A stretch of 40,008 nucleotides of DNA from Saprospiraceae bacterium (GCA_020847425.1 JADLCC010000041.1:1-40008); one strand, 5' to 3'. Positions 25,050 through 33,743 are shown, counted from the stretch's first letter. Numbers and translations are program-made. Notes: a model not told the origin generated them from the letters alone.

Positions 25050-25645
25050 TGAAACAGCACGAAGCAATCCGGTCCATTTTTGAAGCCGGGGCAGGATATG
25101 CCCGGGCGGGCGATGTTCTGTCCAAAGGCATCCACTTTTCCTATTTGACAAAACTGATTCAGGCCGGCACCATCAAACAAGTGAGCCGGGGCTTGTATCG
25201 TTGGGAGGACATAGCCTCCTGGGAAAGCGACCTGCCGGAAATTGCCCGAATGATTCCGAACGGCGTGTTTTGTCTGCATTCCGCTGCTGAGTTTCATGGA
25301 TTGACGACGTATCAACCCTGGCAGCACCATGTTGCCGTTGTGCGCACGGCGAAAGTGACTTTGCCACTCGGGGAGAACGTTAAAATTTACTACTGGTCGG
25401 CTCCATTGATGGAAATGGGCGTACAACACACCAAAATCGGTGGCGTGGAGGTCAAGGTGTTTGACGTCGAACGAACCGTTTGTGATTTGGTAAAATTCCG
25501 CAACAAAACCGGGAAAGACACGATGCTTGAAGCCATCAAAAACTACTTGAACCGACCTGACAAAGATATTTCCAGGCTTTTGAGTTATGCCCGGGCGCTC
25601 CGGGTGGAAAAAATAATCAGCCCTTATCTGGAAGGTTACCTATGA
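25049..25645 (+). CDS. abiEi: AbiEi-like type IV antitoxin
   Basis: The 198-residue product is the antitoxin and autorepressor of an AbiE abortive-infection toxin-antitoxin pair. I start it at the ATG at 25049 (MKQHEAIRSIF); a GTG at 25034 lies inside the operator. The N-terminal winged-HTH (about 1-65) includes GYARAGDVLSKGIHFSYLTK and IKQVSRGLYRW, the usual 'helix, recognition helix, wing' pattern of this family. The C-terminal antitoxin domain has HSAAEFHGLTTYQP, the V-K-I-Y-Y-W strand and VKVFDVERTVCDLVKFRNK, a family signature. The toxin gene follows with an ATGA overlap (25642-25645). A decayed second copy of this locus lies at 27499-27640. Confidence 0.85.
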   Translation: MKQHEAIRSIFEAGAGYARAGDVLSKGIHFSYLTKLIQAGTIKQVSRGLYRWEDIASWESDLPEIARMIPNGVFCLHSAAEFHGLTTYQPWQHHVAVVRTAKVTLPLGENVKIYYWSAPLMEMGVQHTKIGGVEVKVFDVERTVCDLVKFRNKTGKDTMLEAIKNYLNRPDKDISRLLSYARALRVEKIISPYLEGYL

Positions 25646-26505
25646 AAAACTACGCAGCATCCGTTCGGGCGAAACTGACTGTGGTCGCCAATCGGGAAAA
25701 TGTTCGTTTTCAACAAATTGTCATGCGGTTTTTACACGAACGCCTGTTATACCGCCTGGCCCAATCGCGTTTTTCAGAAAATTTTTGCCTGAAAGGCGGT
25801 ACGCTTTTCTATGCGATGGAGGGTTTGACGGCCCGGCCGACCAAAGACCTCGATTTGCTCGGCCGACGGATTTCAAATACGCCGGAACATTTGGGAACCG
25901 TTTTTCAGGAAATTTGTGAAATTGTTTGTGAAGCCGACGGAGTCATTTTTGAAAAAGACAAAATTGAAGTTTCTGAAATCGTAAAAGAGGGGGATTACCG
26001 TGGAACACGCCTATTGCTATCCGTGCAACTCGGACAAATTCGGGAGAAAATACAAGTAGATATTGGGTTCGGCGATAAAATTGTACCGAGACCCGTTCAT
26101 ATGATTTTCCCGATCATCTTGGATTTGCCGGCGCCTGAGCTTTTATGCTATTCGATCGAATCGGTCATTGCGGAAAAATTTCATGCGATGATCGCCTTGT
26201 CCGAGATCAATAGTCGAATGAAAGACTTTTACGACCTGTCACGTTTACTTCAGCCGGGACGATACGACCCTGAGACGTTGAAAAGTGCGGTAAAGGAAAC
26301 ATTTCAAACACGCCAGACGAAATATCCCATAGCGCACCCACTTTTCACCGTTGATTTTGGCGAGAACGTAAACCGGCAGCAGCAATGGAAAGTGTTTTTG
26401 CAAAAATCCAAGCTCGGTGAGATTGATTTCCAAGAAATTCACCGGCAAATCTGGGAGATCATGGAACCAATAAACCGGGCACTTTCGATGGAAAACGAAG
26501 TTTGA
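25642..26505 (+). CDS. abiEii: AbiEii-like nucleotidyltransferase toxin
   Basis: The 287-residue product is the toxin of the type IV pair, a polymerase-beta-fold nucleotidyltransferase (DUF1814/AbiEii). The family motif is intact: K51-G-G-T54 (FCLKGGTLFYAM) then R-P-T67-K-D69-L-D71 (two catalytic Asp candidates). Downstream PAPELLCYSIESVIAEKFHAM and R-M-K-D-F-Y-D-L are typical of the family (lysine as transfer site candidate and the KDFYDL motif). In characterised relatives these enzymes modify tRNA or other targets to stop growth on phage infection. No truncation is visible. Confidence 0.85.
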   Translation: MKNYAASVRAKLTVVANRENVRFQQIVMRFLHERLLYRLAQSRFSENFCLKGGTLFYAMEGLTARPTKDLDLLGRRISNTPEHLGTVFQEICEIVCEADGVIFEKDKIEVSEIVKEGDYRGTRLLLSVQLGQIREKIQVDIGFGDKIVPRPVHMIFPIILDLPAPELLCYSIESVIAEKFHAMIALSEINSRMKDFYDLSRLLQPGRYDPETLKSAVKETFQTRQTKYPIAHPLFTVDFGENVNRQQQWKVFLQKSKLGEIDFQEIHRQIWEIMEPINRALSMENEV

Positions 26506-26518
26506 AAACTTTGACCTT

Positions 26519-26533
26519 CCTGGAATTTCCAGG
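26519..26533. repeat. Perfect 15-base palindrome
   Basis: CCTGGAATTTCCAGG, between the AbiEii gene and the DUF4240 gene. It could be an operator or a weak terminator; there is no T run. Confidence 0.4.
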
Positions 26534-26581
26534 CACTGATTTGCACTGAATCCGTATTTTTATGCATAAATTGCTTATTAC

Positions 26582-27175
26582 ATGACCAACGTCATAAAAC
26601 TCCCACTCCGCAATGTTACCCAGGATGCGCTGCGTGATTTGCAGGAAAAGTACCCGAATGCGGAAGTCCAGATTTCGCTCGCCGAACCTGAACCTGATGG
26701 CTTGTTAACCGAAGATCAATTCTGGGATTTGATCGCCTTGCTCGACTGGAGCAAAGAGGGCGACGATGATGCCGTGGTGGAGCCTTTGATCGCCGCATTA
26801 GCTGCCGGCCCAATCCGGCAGATTTACGACTTTGCCGATATTTTGTCTCAAAAGCTGTACGCCCTCGATGCTTTAAAATATGCCCTGCATATCGGCGAAA
26901 GCGCATTCAAGCCGGATAGCTATTTTTCCGTGGATGTCTTTCTGTACGCGCGTTGTTGTGTCGTGGCCAATGGCCGGAAATATTATGAGCAAGTGTTGCA
27001 ACAGCCGGAGATGATGCCGAAGGATATGGATTTTGAACCGCTGCTTTATGTAGCCGCGAACGCATACGAACGCAAAACAGGCCGGGATTGGGATTACGTT
27101 CCGCCTTACAACATCGAAACCTACGCAAATGAGGATGGCTGGGTAGAAACCGGCCGGAAATTCCAGCTTTCCTGA
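26582..27175 (+). CDS. DUF4240 domain protein
   Basis: The 197-residue soluble product has the DUF4240 opening near residues 41-50 (LTEDQFWDLIALLDW), followed by an acidic stretch and a helical domain with D-F-A-D-I-L and Y-A-R-C-C-V-V-A-N-G-R-K-Y-Y. It is acidic overall. The next gene starts one base after its stop codon, so they form a tight operon. In polymorphic toxin loci small acidic proteins of this kind often serve as immunity proteins; here that role is an inference from the GIY-YIG-like partner. Confidence 0.7.
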   Translation: MTNVIKLPLRNVTQDALRDLQEKYPNAEVQISLAEPEPDGLLTEDQFWDLIALLDWSKEGDDDAVVEPLIAALAAGPIRQIYDFADILSQKLYALDALKYALHIGESAFKPDSYFSVDVFLYARCCVVANGRKYYEQVLQQPEMMPKDMDFEPLLYVAANAYERKTGRDWDYVPPYNIETYANEDGWVETGRKFQLS

Positions 27176-27176
27176 T

Positions 27177-27479
27177 ATGTCCAAACACGGTAATTCCAAA
27201 GAAAACGACCGGCAGCACCACCTGTACGGCATTTACGAGGATAAGACAAATGACCTCTTTAAATATGGTATCAGCGCCGGACCAATCGGTCCTGACGGCA
27301 CATCTAAACGCATGCGGTCTCAGGTCAATTTTCTGAATCTGGCCGCCGGATTTATCAAGTTTGTTGCCCGCATTTTGTTGTTTAATATTCCCGGACGACG
27401 GGAAGCTGAGCGGATTGAGCAGGAATATATAGATGCTTACCGGGAGAAGCATGGGGAGAATCCGAGGGGGAATCCGTAG
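27177..27479 (+). CDS. Small GIY-YIG (URI)-like nuclease domain protein
   Basis: The 100-residue product has HHLYGIYEDKTNDLFKYGIS near residues 14-33, matching the (G)IY ... Y-x-G-I opening of the GIY-YIG/URI fold. R46/R48 in SKRMRSQ occupy the catalytic arginine region. The end, RREAERIEQEYIDAYREKHG and NPRGN, matches the C-terminal E-x-x-x-I-x-x-Y pattern of toxin-type GIY-YIG domains that end large secreted toxins. Here the domain stands alone without a delivery module, paired with the DUF4240 gene. Confidence 0.5.
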   Translation: MSKHGNSKENDRQHHLYGIYEDKTNDLFKYGISAGPIGPDGTSKRMRSQVNFLNLAAGFIKFVARILLFNIPGRREAERIEQEYIDAYREKHGENPRGNP

Positions 27480-27498
27480 TGGTGGATGGCTAATTGAG

Positions 27499-27640
27499 AA
27501 TTGTAAAAAATCACTGCACTTACGCGTATTTGTAGCGATTTTTTACAAAGTGAAACCAGAAAGGAGTGCTGTCTATTTTCGAAGCCAGAGTAGGATGCTC
27601 TCGGGCGGATAATTACCCCTTATCTGGAAGTTAGTCTAAC
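27499..27640 (+). pseudogene. Remnant of a second AbiE antitoxin locus
   Basis: AATTGTAAAAAATCACTGCA and the right arm GATTTTTTACAAAG reproduce the palindrome at 24998-25049, but TATATTTG has become CGTATTTG. The stretch from GTGAAACCAGAAAGG to GAAGCCAGAGTAGGATGCTC and GGGCGGA tracks the AbiEi 5' coding sequence (GAAGCCGGGGCAGGATATGC, GGGCGGG). It then jumps to CCCTTATCTGGAAG, found only at the AbiEi 3' end (25622-25635). About 510 bases are thus deleted, and no reading frame remains. Confidence 0.75.
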
Positions 27641-27714
27641 CAACCAAACATAATTTCGAGGGAAGTCAGGTATCTTGGCACACTTTTTTATCTTCTTTGC
27701 AGAATTCCCTTTTT

Positions 27715-27722
27715 TATCTTTG
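27715..27722 (+). promoter_or_regulatory. Bacteroidota -7 element for the TIR/MoxR/vWA operon
   Basis: TATCTTTG is an exact TAnnTTTG match, 39 bases before the ATG at 27761. TTTG at 27696-27699 is the nearest -33 candidate, with a short 15-base spacer. Confidence 0.5.
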
Positions 27723-27760
27723 CAAAGTTTACACCCAATAACATCATTTTTTCTGCCATA

Positions 27761-29218
27761 ATGCCCTCGGTAAATCCAATCAATATTTTTATTTCTTATG
27801 CGAATGTGCCTGGTGATCGCAATTTGCTTGAGAAAATTATAGGCCACCTTCATCTACTTATAAAGGAAGGAAAGATAGAAATTTGGGACGATTCCAAGCT
27901 ACGAGGAGGGGAACATTTACACGAAAAGATCAAGTCCGAAATTGAACGGGCAGATATGTTTTTACTGCTGCTGAGTCCCGATTTTCTCATGTCTCAATAT
28001 ATTTATGATAAAGAATTGCCTCTTATCTTTGAGAAAGAGCATCCAACACATTGTCCGGTAATTCCAATTTACCTTCGATACTGTTCTTGGGAAGACGAAA
28101 AAAGAATTTCTGAAAATGCAATAATTCCCAAAAAGGTAAACGAACCTTTAATGCCAGTCGAATATTGGGAACTAGAAGCAAAAGCTTTAGAAATTGTCAA
28201 TATTAAAATTAGGGAAATTATCGCACCATTACATTCCAGAAAATCAAGCGTAGCAGGAGGACAGGACAATCACCATACGTCATTTAGCCCCCCTACTTTG
28301 GCAACTATTTGGCAAGACATTCCACTCCTATATGAAGACTGGGGTTTAGTACGAACTGTTGATTGCGATCGCGACGAAGATTTTACAAATACCTTACTAG
28401 CCGACTTTTCTGAAAAGGAAAATGATGACCGCAACCTGGTATATTTCATAAGTGCCTGCGAAACTCAAAATCCGGAAAGTGTGGCGAAGCGGTTGGTATA
28501 TCAATGCGACGATATTTTTAAAACATACCCGGTTTCTTCGGAGAACCCGGACGAGATATTCGTTCATTACCTCAAGGTTGAACGCCGCCCGGAGGAGACC
28601 TGGATTCATTTTTGGAAATCTGTCAGGGAAGCCTTTTCGCTGAATCATGTCGATTTCACCGATTTTATCAGCCAGTCCGGCGATTTTACCAGTTGCCACA
28701 AGCGGATTCCGTTTTTTTGTACGGTAAGGGAGCAGGACTGGACTAATACGACCAGTTTAGAACAGCATCTGCAATACATCATCGAACGGTTTTCAACATT
28801 GCCGCCGGGTTGCCATAAATTCGTTTTGTTTTTTATGCTCGAATTTGAAAAACTACACGAGTATTACGAGGATGCAGGGGCAAGGTGTGTTCACCGCCTG
28901 CAAAGAATAGCGCGTATTGCCGTGGAGGAGGCTTCATGCACAGCGCCACCACATATTAAACAGATCAATTTGTTTCGCCTGGTGGAAGAACAAGCCCTAA
29001 TCGTGTGGCTGAAATCTATTATCGACCGACGTAAAATAAACCAGCCGCTGGATACTTTGGTACGCCGGATAATCGAGGCATTGATAGACGAATTGGAAGA
29101 TTCTGAACGAGTCGTGTACGATGCCAGCCACGTCTTTAATATGCAGCGTCTGGAAATGATGCAACGCCAGGTTTACAACCATATACTTCAACTCAAGAAC
29201 CAACGTCCCGCAGCATGA
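27761..29218 (+). CDS. TIR domain fused to an inactive-STAND-like domain
   Basis: The 485-residue product has a TIR domain at about residues 7-150. It opens INIFISYAN, includes IEIWDDSKLRGGE, and has a LLLLSPDFL strand followed by IYDKELP, whose Glu is the candidate NAD-cleaving residue. Residues about 190-400 look like the inactive STAND (iSTAND-like) domain of MoxR/FtsH-type conflict systems: LVYFISACETQNPESVAKRL, then F-V-H-Y-L-K-V-E-R-R and T-W-I-H-F-W-K-S, without Walker motifs. The C-terminal 80 residues are helical. The product would be an NAD-depleting or signal-making effector held by its partners. The TIR-encoding part is AT-rich (about 33 percent GC by count of a sample line) and the rest is about 50 percent. 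The stop overlaps the MoxR start (ATGA). Confidence 0.75.
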   Translation: MPSVNPINIFISYANVPGDRNLLEKIIGHLHLLIKEGKIEIWDDSKLRGGEHLHEKIKSEIERADMFLLLLSPDFLMSQYIYDKELPLIFEKEHPTHCPVIPIYLRYCSWEDEKRISENAIIPKKVNEPLMPVEYWELEAKALEIVNIKIREIIAPLHSRKSSVAGGQDNHHTSFSPPTLATIWQDIPLLYEDWGLVRTVDCDRDEDFTNTLLADFSEKENDDRNLVYFISACETQNPESVAKRLVYQCDDIFKTYPVSSENPDEIFVHYLKVERRPEETWIHFWKSVREAFSLNHVDFTDFISQSGDFTSCHKRIPFFCTVREQDWTNTTSLEQHLQYIIERFSTLPPGCHKFVLFFMLEFEKLHEYYEDAGARCVHRLQRIARIAVEEASCTAPPHIKQINLFRLVEEQALIVWLKSIIDRRKINQPLDTLVRRIIEALIDELEDSERVVYDASHVFNMQRLEMMQRQVYNHILQLKNQRPAA

Positions 29219-30180
29219 GTACCTCGAACTTTTATCTCTATCCGCCCGAAAATGGGCCTGTCGAACTGCCAGATTTTGCAATACCTACCACTGAAGAAGA
29301 AGTTTATCTCCCGTCTCCGGAGCTGTCTGCGGCGGTAAACGTAGCGCTGGCTTTGGGTCAACCACTCCTGCTCACCGGAGAACCGGGAACCGGCAAAACC
29401 CGCTTGGCCTATCACATAGCGCAGAGCTTCGGGCTGGAGGGACCTTTCGTGTTCAACGCCCAGACCAGCTCCGTCAAAAAAGACCTGTTTTATACCTACG
29501 ACGCCTTGGGGCATTTTCAATGGGCACAAAACCCGGCCAATGACCGGCTTACGTCGCTCAAACAATTGGAGGATAAGTATTTTATCCGCTATGAGGCATT
29601 GGGTAAGGCCATACAATTGGCCAATGAGAGTGAAGGCAAAGCCAATGGAAAACGTAGCGTGGTGCTGATTGACGAAATCGACAAGGCGCCCCGCGACCTG
29701 CCCAACGACCTGTTGGCGGCCATAGAAGATTTGAATTTCGAAGTGACGGAAATGCCGGGCGACCAGTCCCGGCAATGGAAATGCCCGGCGCATTTACGGC
29801 CGGTTATTATCATTACGTCCAATTCGGAAAAAGACCTGCCCGCCGCTTTTTTACGCCGGGTGGTATATCACCACATCAAATTCCCGGACGAAAAGAAGTT
29901 ACTCGAAATCCTGCAAGTGAAAGGCCTGACCGGATTGAAAAAGAACGACCTGGATGTATTGATCCAACATTTTCTGGACATCCGGAAAAAAGGGCTTGGT
30001 AAAAATCCTGCAACGGCTGAACTCATTGCCTGGGCCAATTTGTTGCCCAAACTCCAATTCCCGGTACAAAAGCTGAAGGATGTGTCGAAACTGACCGGAG
30101 AAGCGCAAAAACTACTGCATATCTCCTACGGCGTACTCGCCAAAAGCAAGGAAGACCTGGAGCGGCTCACTTCTAATTAA
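29215..30180 (+). CDS. MoxR-type AAA+ ATPase
   Basis: The 321-residue product is the ATPase of the conflict operon. Walker A is GEPGTGKT (55-62) and Walker B VVLIDEIDKAP (D153, E154). Sensor 1 is in IIITSNSEKDLP (Asn near 203), with the Arg-finger candidates in FLRRVVYH near 213-218. The helix insert and C-terminal lid are of MoxR length. In known systems MoxR proteins act together with vWA proteins as NTP-driven switches or chaperones. It overlaps the upstream TIR gene by four bases, and the vWA-TIR gene starts two bases after its stop. Confidence 0.9.
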   Translation: MSTSNFYLYPPENGPVELPDFAIPTTEEEVYLPSPELSAAVNVALALGQPLLLTGEPGTGKTRLAYHIAQSFGLEGPFVFNAQTSSVKKDLFYTYDALGHFQWAQNPANDRLTSLKQLEDKYFIRYEALGKAIQLANESEGKANGKRSVVLIDEIDKAPRDLPNDLLAAIEDLNFEVTEMPGDQSRQWKCPAHLRPVIIITSNSEKDLPAAFLRRVVYHHIKFPDEKKLLEILQVKGLTGLKKNDLDVLIQHFLDIRKKGLGKNPATAELIAWANLLPKLQFPVQKLKDVSKLTGEAQKLLHISYGVLAKSKEDLERLTSN

Positions 30181-30182
30181 GC

Positions 30183-33100
30183 ATGCAACCGGCCGCTGCA
30201 ACCATACGGAACCACCGCCTGCTGGCGCTTCTGTTGTCCCAATGGGAAACGGCGCACGGCGCTTTTGGCCCGGACCGATACATCCGGCTTCAACGCTTGT
30301 GGATGATGTTGCCATCCGACTGCGACACAGCAACACTCCAGCACCTGCTCTGCCCTGTCTTTGCTAGCGATGCGCTTCAGCAGGAGCATTTCAATGATTT
30401 GGTCGGGCAATTGGCGCCTGAATTAGACACAATGGAGGAGGTCTCGCCTTCCAATAATAACGACTCCGGTCGCTCCAATATAACGGAAAAGTCGCCTACG
30501 CCATCTACACCGGATGTACTCCCTCCCCCTTCCGCGACGTCGAAAGTACCTCAACAAAGCGAGCGCCGCTCGCTGGTGGTTCAACTCGATGAATGCATTG
30601 ATCCGCCTTTTACCTGGAATATCGCTACAGACGATAATTCGGTCGAAATAGATACCGGACAGGGATTCCGGCGCATGGCTTTACAACTGCGCCGCCGTGA
30701 ATTGGCGGAACACGCAGCGTTGGATATGCCGGCTACCATACAGGCTACCATTCGGCAAGCCGGTATGCCGGCATTTCTGTACCGGCAACGCACCCGCCCC
30801 CCGGAATACTTGCTTTTGGTGGAACGTTTCTCCCCAAACGACCACCGCGCCGGGCTGTTCGATTACTTTTTCCAAACACTTCGCGCCAACGAGGTATTCG
30901 TGGAACGGTTTTTCTACGACGGGGATCTGCGCATCAGCCGCAACGAACGCTACCCGGCAGGATTGAATCTGCACGAGCTGCGCTATCGCTATCCCAACGC
31001 AAGGCTCCTGGTGCTTGGCTCCGGCTACCGGCTCATCAGTTCGCGCACGGGCGTGCTGGCCGACTGGACAAGGCCCTTGTACGCCTGGTCTACACGGGTG
31101 CTGCTTACGCCCACGCCGCGCGAACAATGGGGCCGCAAGGAAAAACTCTTGGGCAAGTTATTTACCCTGCTACCCGCATTGATAGAAAGTTTGCAATATG
31201 TGGCCGAATCACCGGGTAGCCGCGCGGTACAGTACGAATTTTTGCCAGATTACATTCGGTTGCTTATCGAAGCGCAGCCGATTGTATTGGAAGAGCCGTT
31301 CGTACGCGCTCTGCGCAGGCACTACGATACCGGAATGTTGTGCTGGATTGCAGCTTGTGCCGTTTACCCGGCGCTACATTTCGCCCTTACCTTGCGATTC
31401 GGTCGCTTGTTGTCTGAGTCACTGGGCCAAAACTTGGTGACCGCTGAAAATTTGTTGGCTTTGTCGCGTCTTCCCTGGTTTACTAATGGCCGGATTCCGC
31501 TGGAAGCTCGGGATGAATTAGTGGAGTATTTGGAACACCGGCATCCGGAACGCCACCGGTTGGTTTTAGAACACTTGCTTGATTTGTTAGAAAAAAATCC
31601 GCCGCCTGAAAATAGTGTGGCCTGGGCGGAGCATCAGATCAACCTCGCCTTGTTGAAAGTCAGAACCAATGCCGAACCAGACGAGGAAACATTGCGACAA
31701 CTTATCCCGGTGGTGAAACGGTTGGATCGGCCGGAGCGGAGAGGGGATTTTGTGTTGCCGGAGCGATGGGAAATGGTGTTACAGAGAATGACTGCCGGAA
31801 CGAATGATTCTATAGATGTCAATCTATCATTACCAATTAAGCCTGCACCACCTAATCTAATTAAATCCTTTATTAAAGTTTTTATTTCATATGCCAATAA
31901 CATACAGGATCGTTTTGTGTTCCAAAAGATTCGAACACATCTCAGCGTGTTTGAACGAGCATCTGAAATTAAAATCTGGGATGATTCCCAAATCCTTTCG
32001 GGTGATCATTGGGAGGAAGAAGTAAAAAAATACCTCCGGACAGCAGACTTGGTTTTGCTCTTATTGAGTCCCGAGTTTCTCGACTCTACTTTTATTACTA
32101 AAGAAGAACTCCCAATTATCTTTGAGCGGGAGCAAAGGGGGGAGTGCGTTGTAGTACCTATTTTGGTTAGATCTTGTTTTTGGGATAAGGATAAACGTAT
32201 TTCCAAAAACACTTCTTTACCCAAAGATAAAAATAGTCAGCAGTTGACACCGATTAACGAATGGAAAAACAAATCCGTTGTATATGGAATAATTGGCAAT
32301 AAACTTCATGAAACTATATCCAGTATACAAAAAGCAAAAGAAGGAAATTTGCCAGGCCCGCCGAAAAAGAGCCCAACCGTTGACTCCAGACTTGTTTTTA
32401 TTAACAAAATTGAAAATGGAAAACCTGTTGCAACGTATACTGCCTATCTTGTTCATTTAAAAAACAGAGAAGGCTTCATTGCTAGCGCATATTTATTTTG
32501 TTATCGCGACGAAAATGGCGATATTGATCATTCAGTATTTAAATTACGCGATACTGGCGATCAGGAACTTGTTTGTCACGGAGGCAATTCATATCTTTAT
32601 TTATTGATTGAAAAAGAAAAACAACCTTATTTCCCCAAATCCGTCTTCACAACGGAAACCGAGCCGCAAATTTGCAACTGTACTAACCATGGCAACGCAT
32701 TGACTGTACGTTGCTATGGTGGAGTTGAGTATATTGGAACAATTACCCCTGATATGGACGAAATGCCAATGCTTAAAATGGACAGGAGAGTTGTGAGTCA
32801 CACGCAAGGTTCTTTGGCATGGTGCGAAAAAGGCCATTTGTGGGGAGGGGTAAAATGGACTGCAGGATCGATAATTCAGTTGGCTAAATTCAGGCAAGAA
32901 GACGTATTTCAAGGCTTTTTTTCTAACATTAAACACCGGCATTACCGGGATATGGAACAAAAAATGGAGAACTCGGAAGCATTCCTGAACTGTCTTAAAG
33001 GGCTGCGTCAACCGGCATCAACCTCCGTTTCGAGGAATCTGCATGTAAAGGCGCTCAAACATCTGCTCATGGAATACGTGCCTGAGAAATTCAACGGAAC

Positions 33101-33743
33101 TCTTGCCAAATTACTGGATGTTGTGGAGAAGGAGTTTGTTTATTCCAACTTTCTGGAAGAACGAAGAATAGAATTATCTAACCAAGAGGATGTTGAATCG
33201 TCTGAATATCGGGCGAAAGCAGAAAAATATGAAAAGGAAAATGATTATTTAACTTTTTCTGCCTGGCGCCTCTGTCTGGCGCTCATTCCCTCCAACCTTA
33301 GTTCATCGTTAGATGTGAGAATGTGCATTTTACTGGTGGAAGAGGCGTTGTCCTGCCTTGATAATGATTTAGATCGGAGTTCTAAAGGTCTGTACATCTA
33401 CAGTCTGGCAAATATGTACCGCAACCTTGCCTCCAATAATCCAAAGCATGGGGTAGAAGAGCAAGTGTTACAAAGCCAGATTAATTTGTTACATACTGAT
33501 TGGTTGCCGAACTGGCATGGACTTAAGCGTTTTTTTACCAACCGCTCGAATGCCGTTTCCAACTTTAATCTTACTAATAAAGCCGACAGGAAAAAATTAG
33601 AAGACGAGTTTCGAAGCCTGATTACTTCATTGATCACCGCCGACCTGTCCAAGGATTTAAAACAAGAAAAAATAAATCTGTCTATTTTCTGCCATTTGGT
33701 GGAAAATTATGCTAAGAGAAATTATATATCTTGCCTTTTATAA
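30183..33743 (+). CDS. Degenerate vWA domain fused to TIR and uncharacterised C-terminal region
   Basis: The 1186-residue product is the third member of the operon. Residues 1-85 are helical, 90-125 a Ser/Pro/Asn-rich linker. About 205-345 form a vWA-like domain: EYLLLVERFSPND (where D-x-S-x-S would be, so the MIDAS is degenerate), RLLVLGSGYRLIS, and W-S-T-R-V-L-L-T-P-T-P-R-E-Q-W-G. A helical region follows to about 545. A TIR domain covers about 563-715 (KVFISYAN, IKIWDDSQ, LLLLSPEFL, ITKEELP with the candidate Glu). It is close to the TIR encoded at 27761. Residues 735-920 seem beta-rich with a TQGSLAW-x4-GHLWGG motif that I cannot assign. 920-1186 are helical. GC falls from about 55 to 25-35 percent at about 31800, the edge of the TIR segment. 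Confidence 0.75.
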   Translation: MQPAAATIRNHRLLALLLSQWETAHGAFGPDRYIRLQRLWMMLPSDCDTATLQHLLCPVFASDALQQEHFNDLVGQLAPELDTMEEVSPSNNNDSGRSNITEKSPTPSTPDVLPPPSATSKVPQQSERRSLVVQLDECIDPPFTWNIATDDNSVEIDTGQGFRRMALQLRRRELAEHAALDMPATIQATIRQAGMPAFLYRQRTRPPEYLLLVERFSPNDHRAGLFDYFFQTLRANEVFVERFFYDGDLRISRNERYPAGLNLHELRYRYPNARLLVLGSGYRLISSRTGVLADWTRPLYAWSTRVLLTPTPREQWGRKEKLLGKLFTLLPALIESLQYVAESPGSRAVQYEFLPDYIRLLIEAQPIVLEEPFVRALRRHYDTGMLCWIAACAVYPALHFALTLRFGRLLSESLGQNLVTAENLLALSRLPWFTNGRIPLEARDELVEYLEHRHPERHRLVLEHLLDLLEKNPPPENSVAWAEHQINLALLKVRTNAEPDEETLRQLIPVVKRLDRPERRGDFVLPERWEMVLQRMTAGTNDSIDVNLSLPIKPAPPNLIKSFIKVFISYANNIQDRFVFQKIRTHLSVFERASEIKIWDDSQILSGDHWEEEVKKYLRTADLVLLLLSPEFLDSTFITKEELPIIFEREQRGECVVVPILVRSCFWDKDKRISKNTSLPKDKNSQQLTPINEWKNKSVVYGIIGNKLHETISSIQKAKEGNLPGPPKKSPTVDSRLVFINKIENGKPVATYTAYLVHLKNREGFIASAYLFCYRDENGDIDHSVFKLRDTGDQELVCHGGNSYLYLLIEKEKQPYFPKSVFTTETEPQICNCTNHGNALTVRCYGGVEYIGTITPDMDEMPMLKMDRRVVSHTQGSLAWCEKGHLWGGVKWTAGSIIQLAKFRQEDVFQGFFSNIKHRHYRDMEQKMENSEAFLNCLKGLRQPASTSVSRNLHVKALKHLLMEYVPEKFNGTLAKLLDVVEKEFVYSNFLEERRIELSNQEDVESSEYRAKAEKYEKENDYLTFSAWRLCLALIPSNLSSSLDVRMCILLVEEALSCLDNDLDRSSKGLYIYSLANMYRNLASNNPKHGVEEQVLQSQINLLHTDWLPNWHGLKRFFTNRSNAVSNFNLTNKADRKKLEDEFRSLITSLITADLSKDLKQEKINLSIFCHLVENYAKRNYISCLL

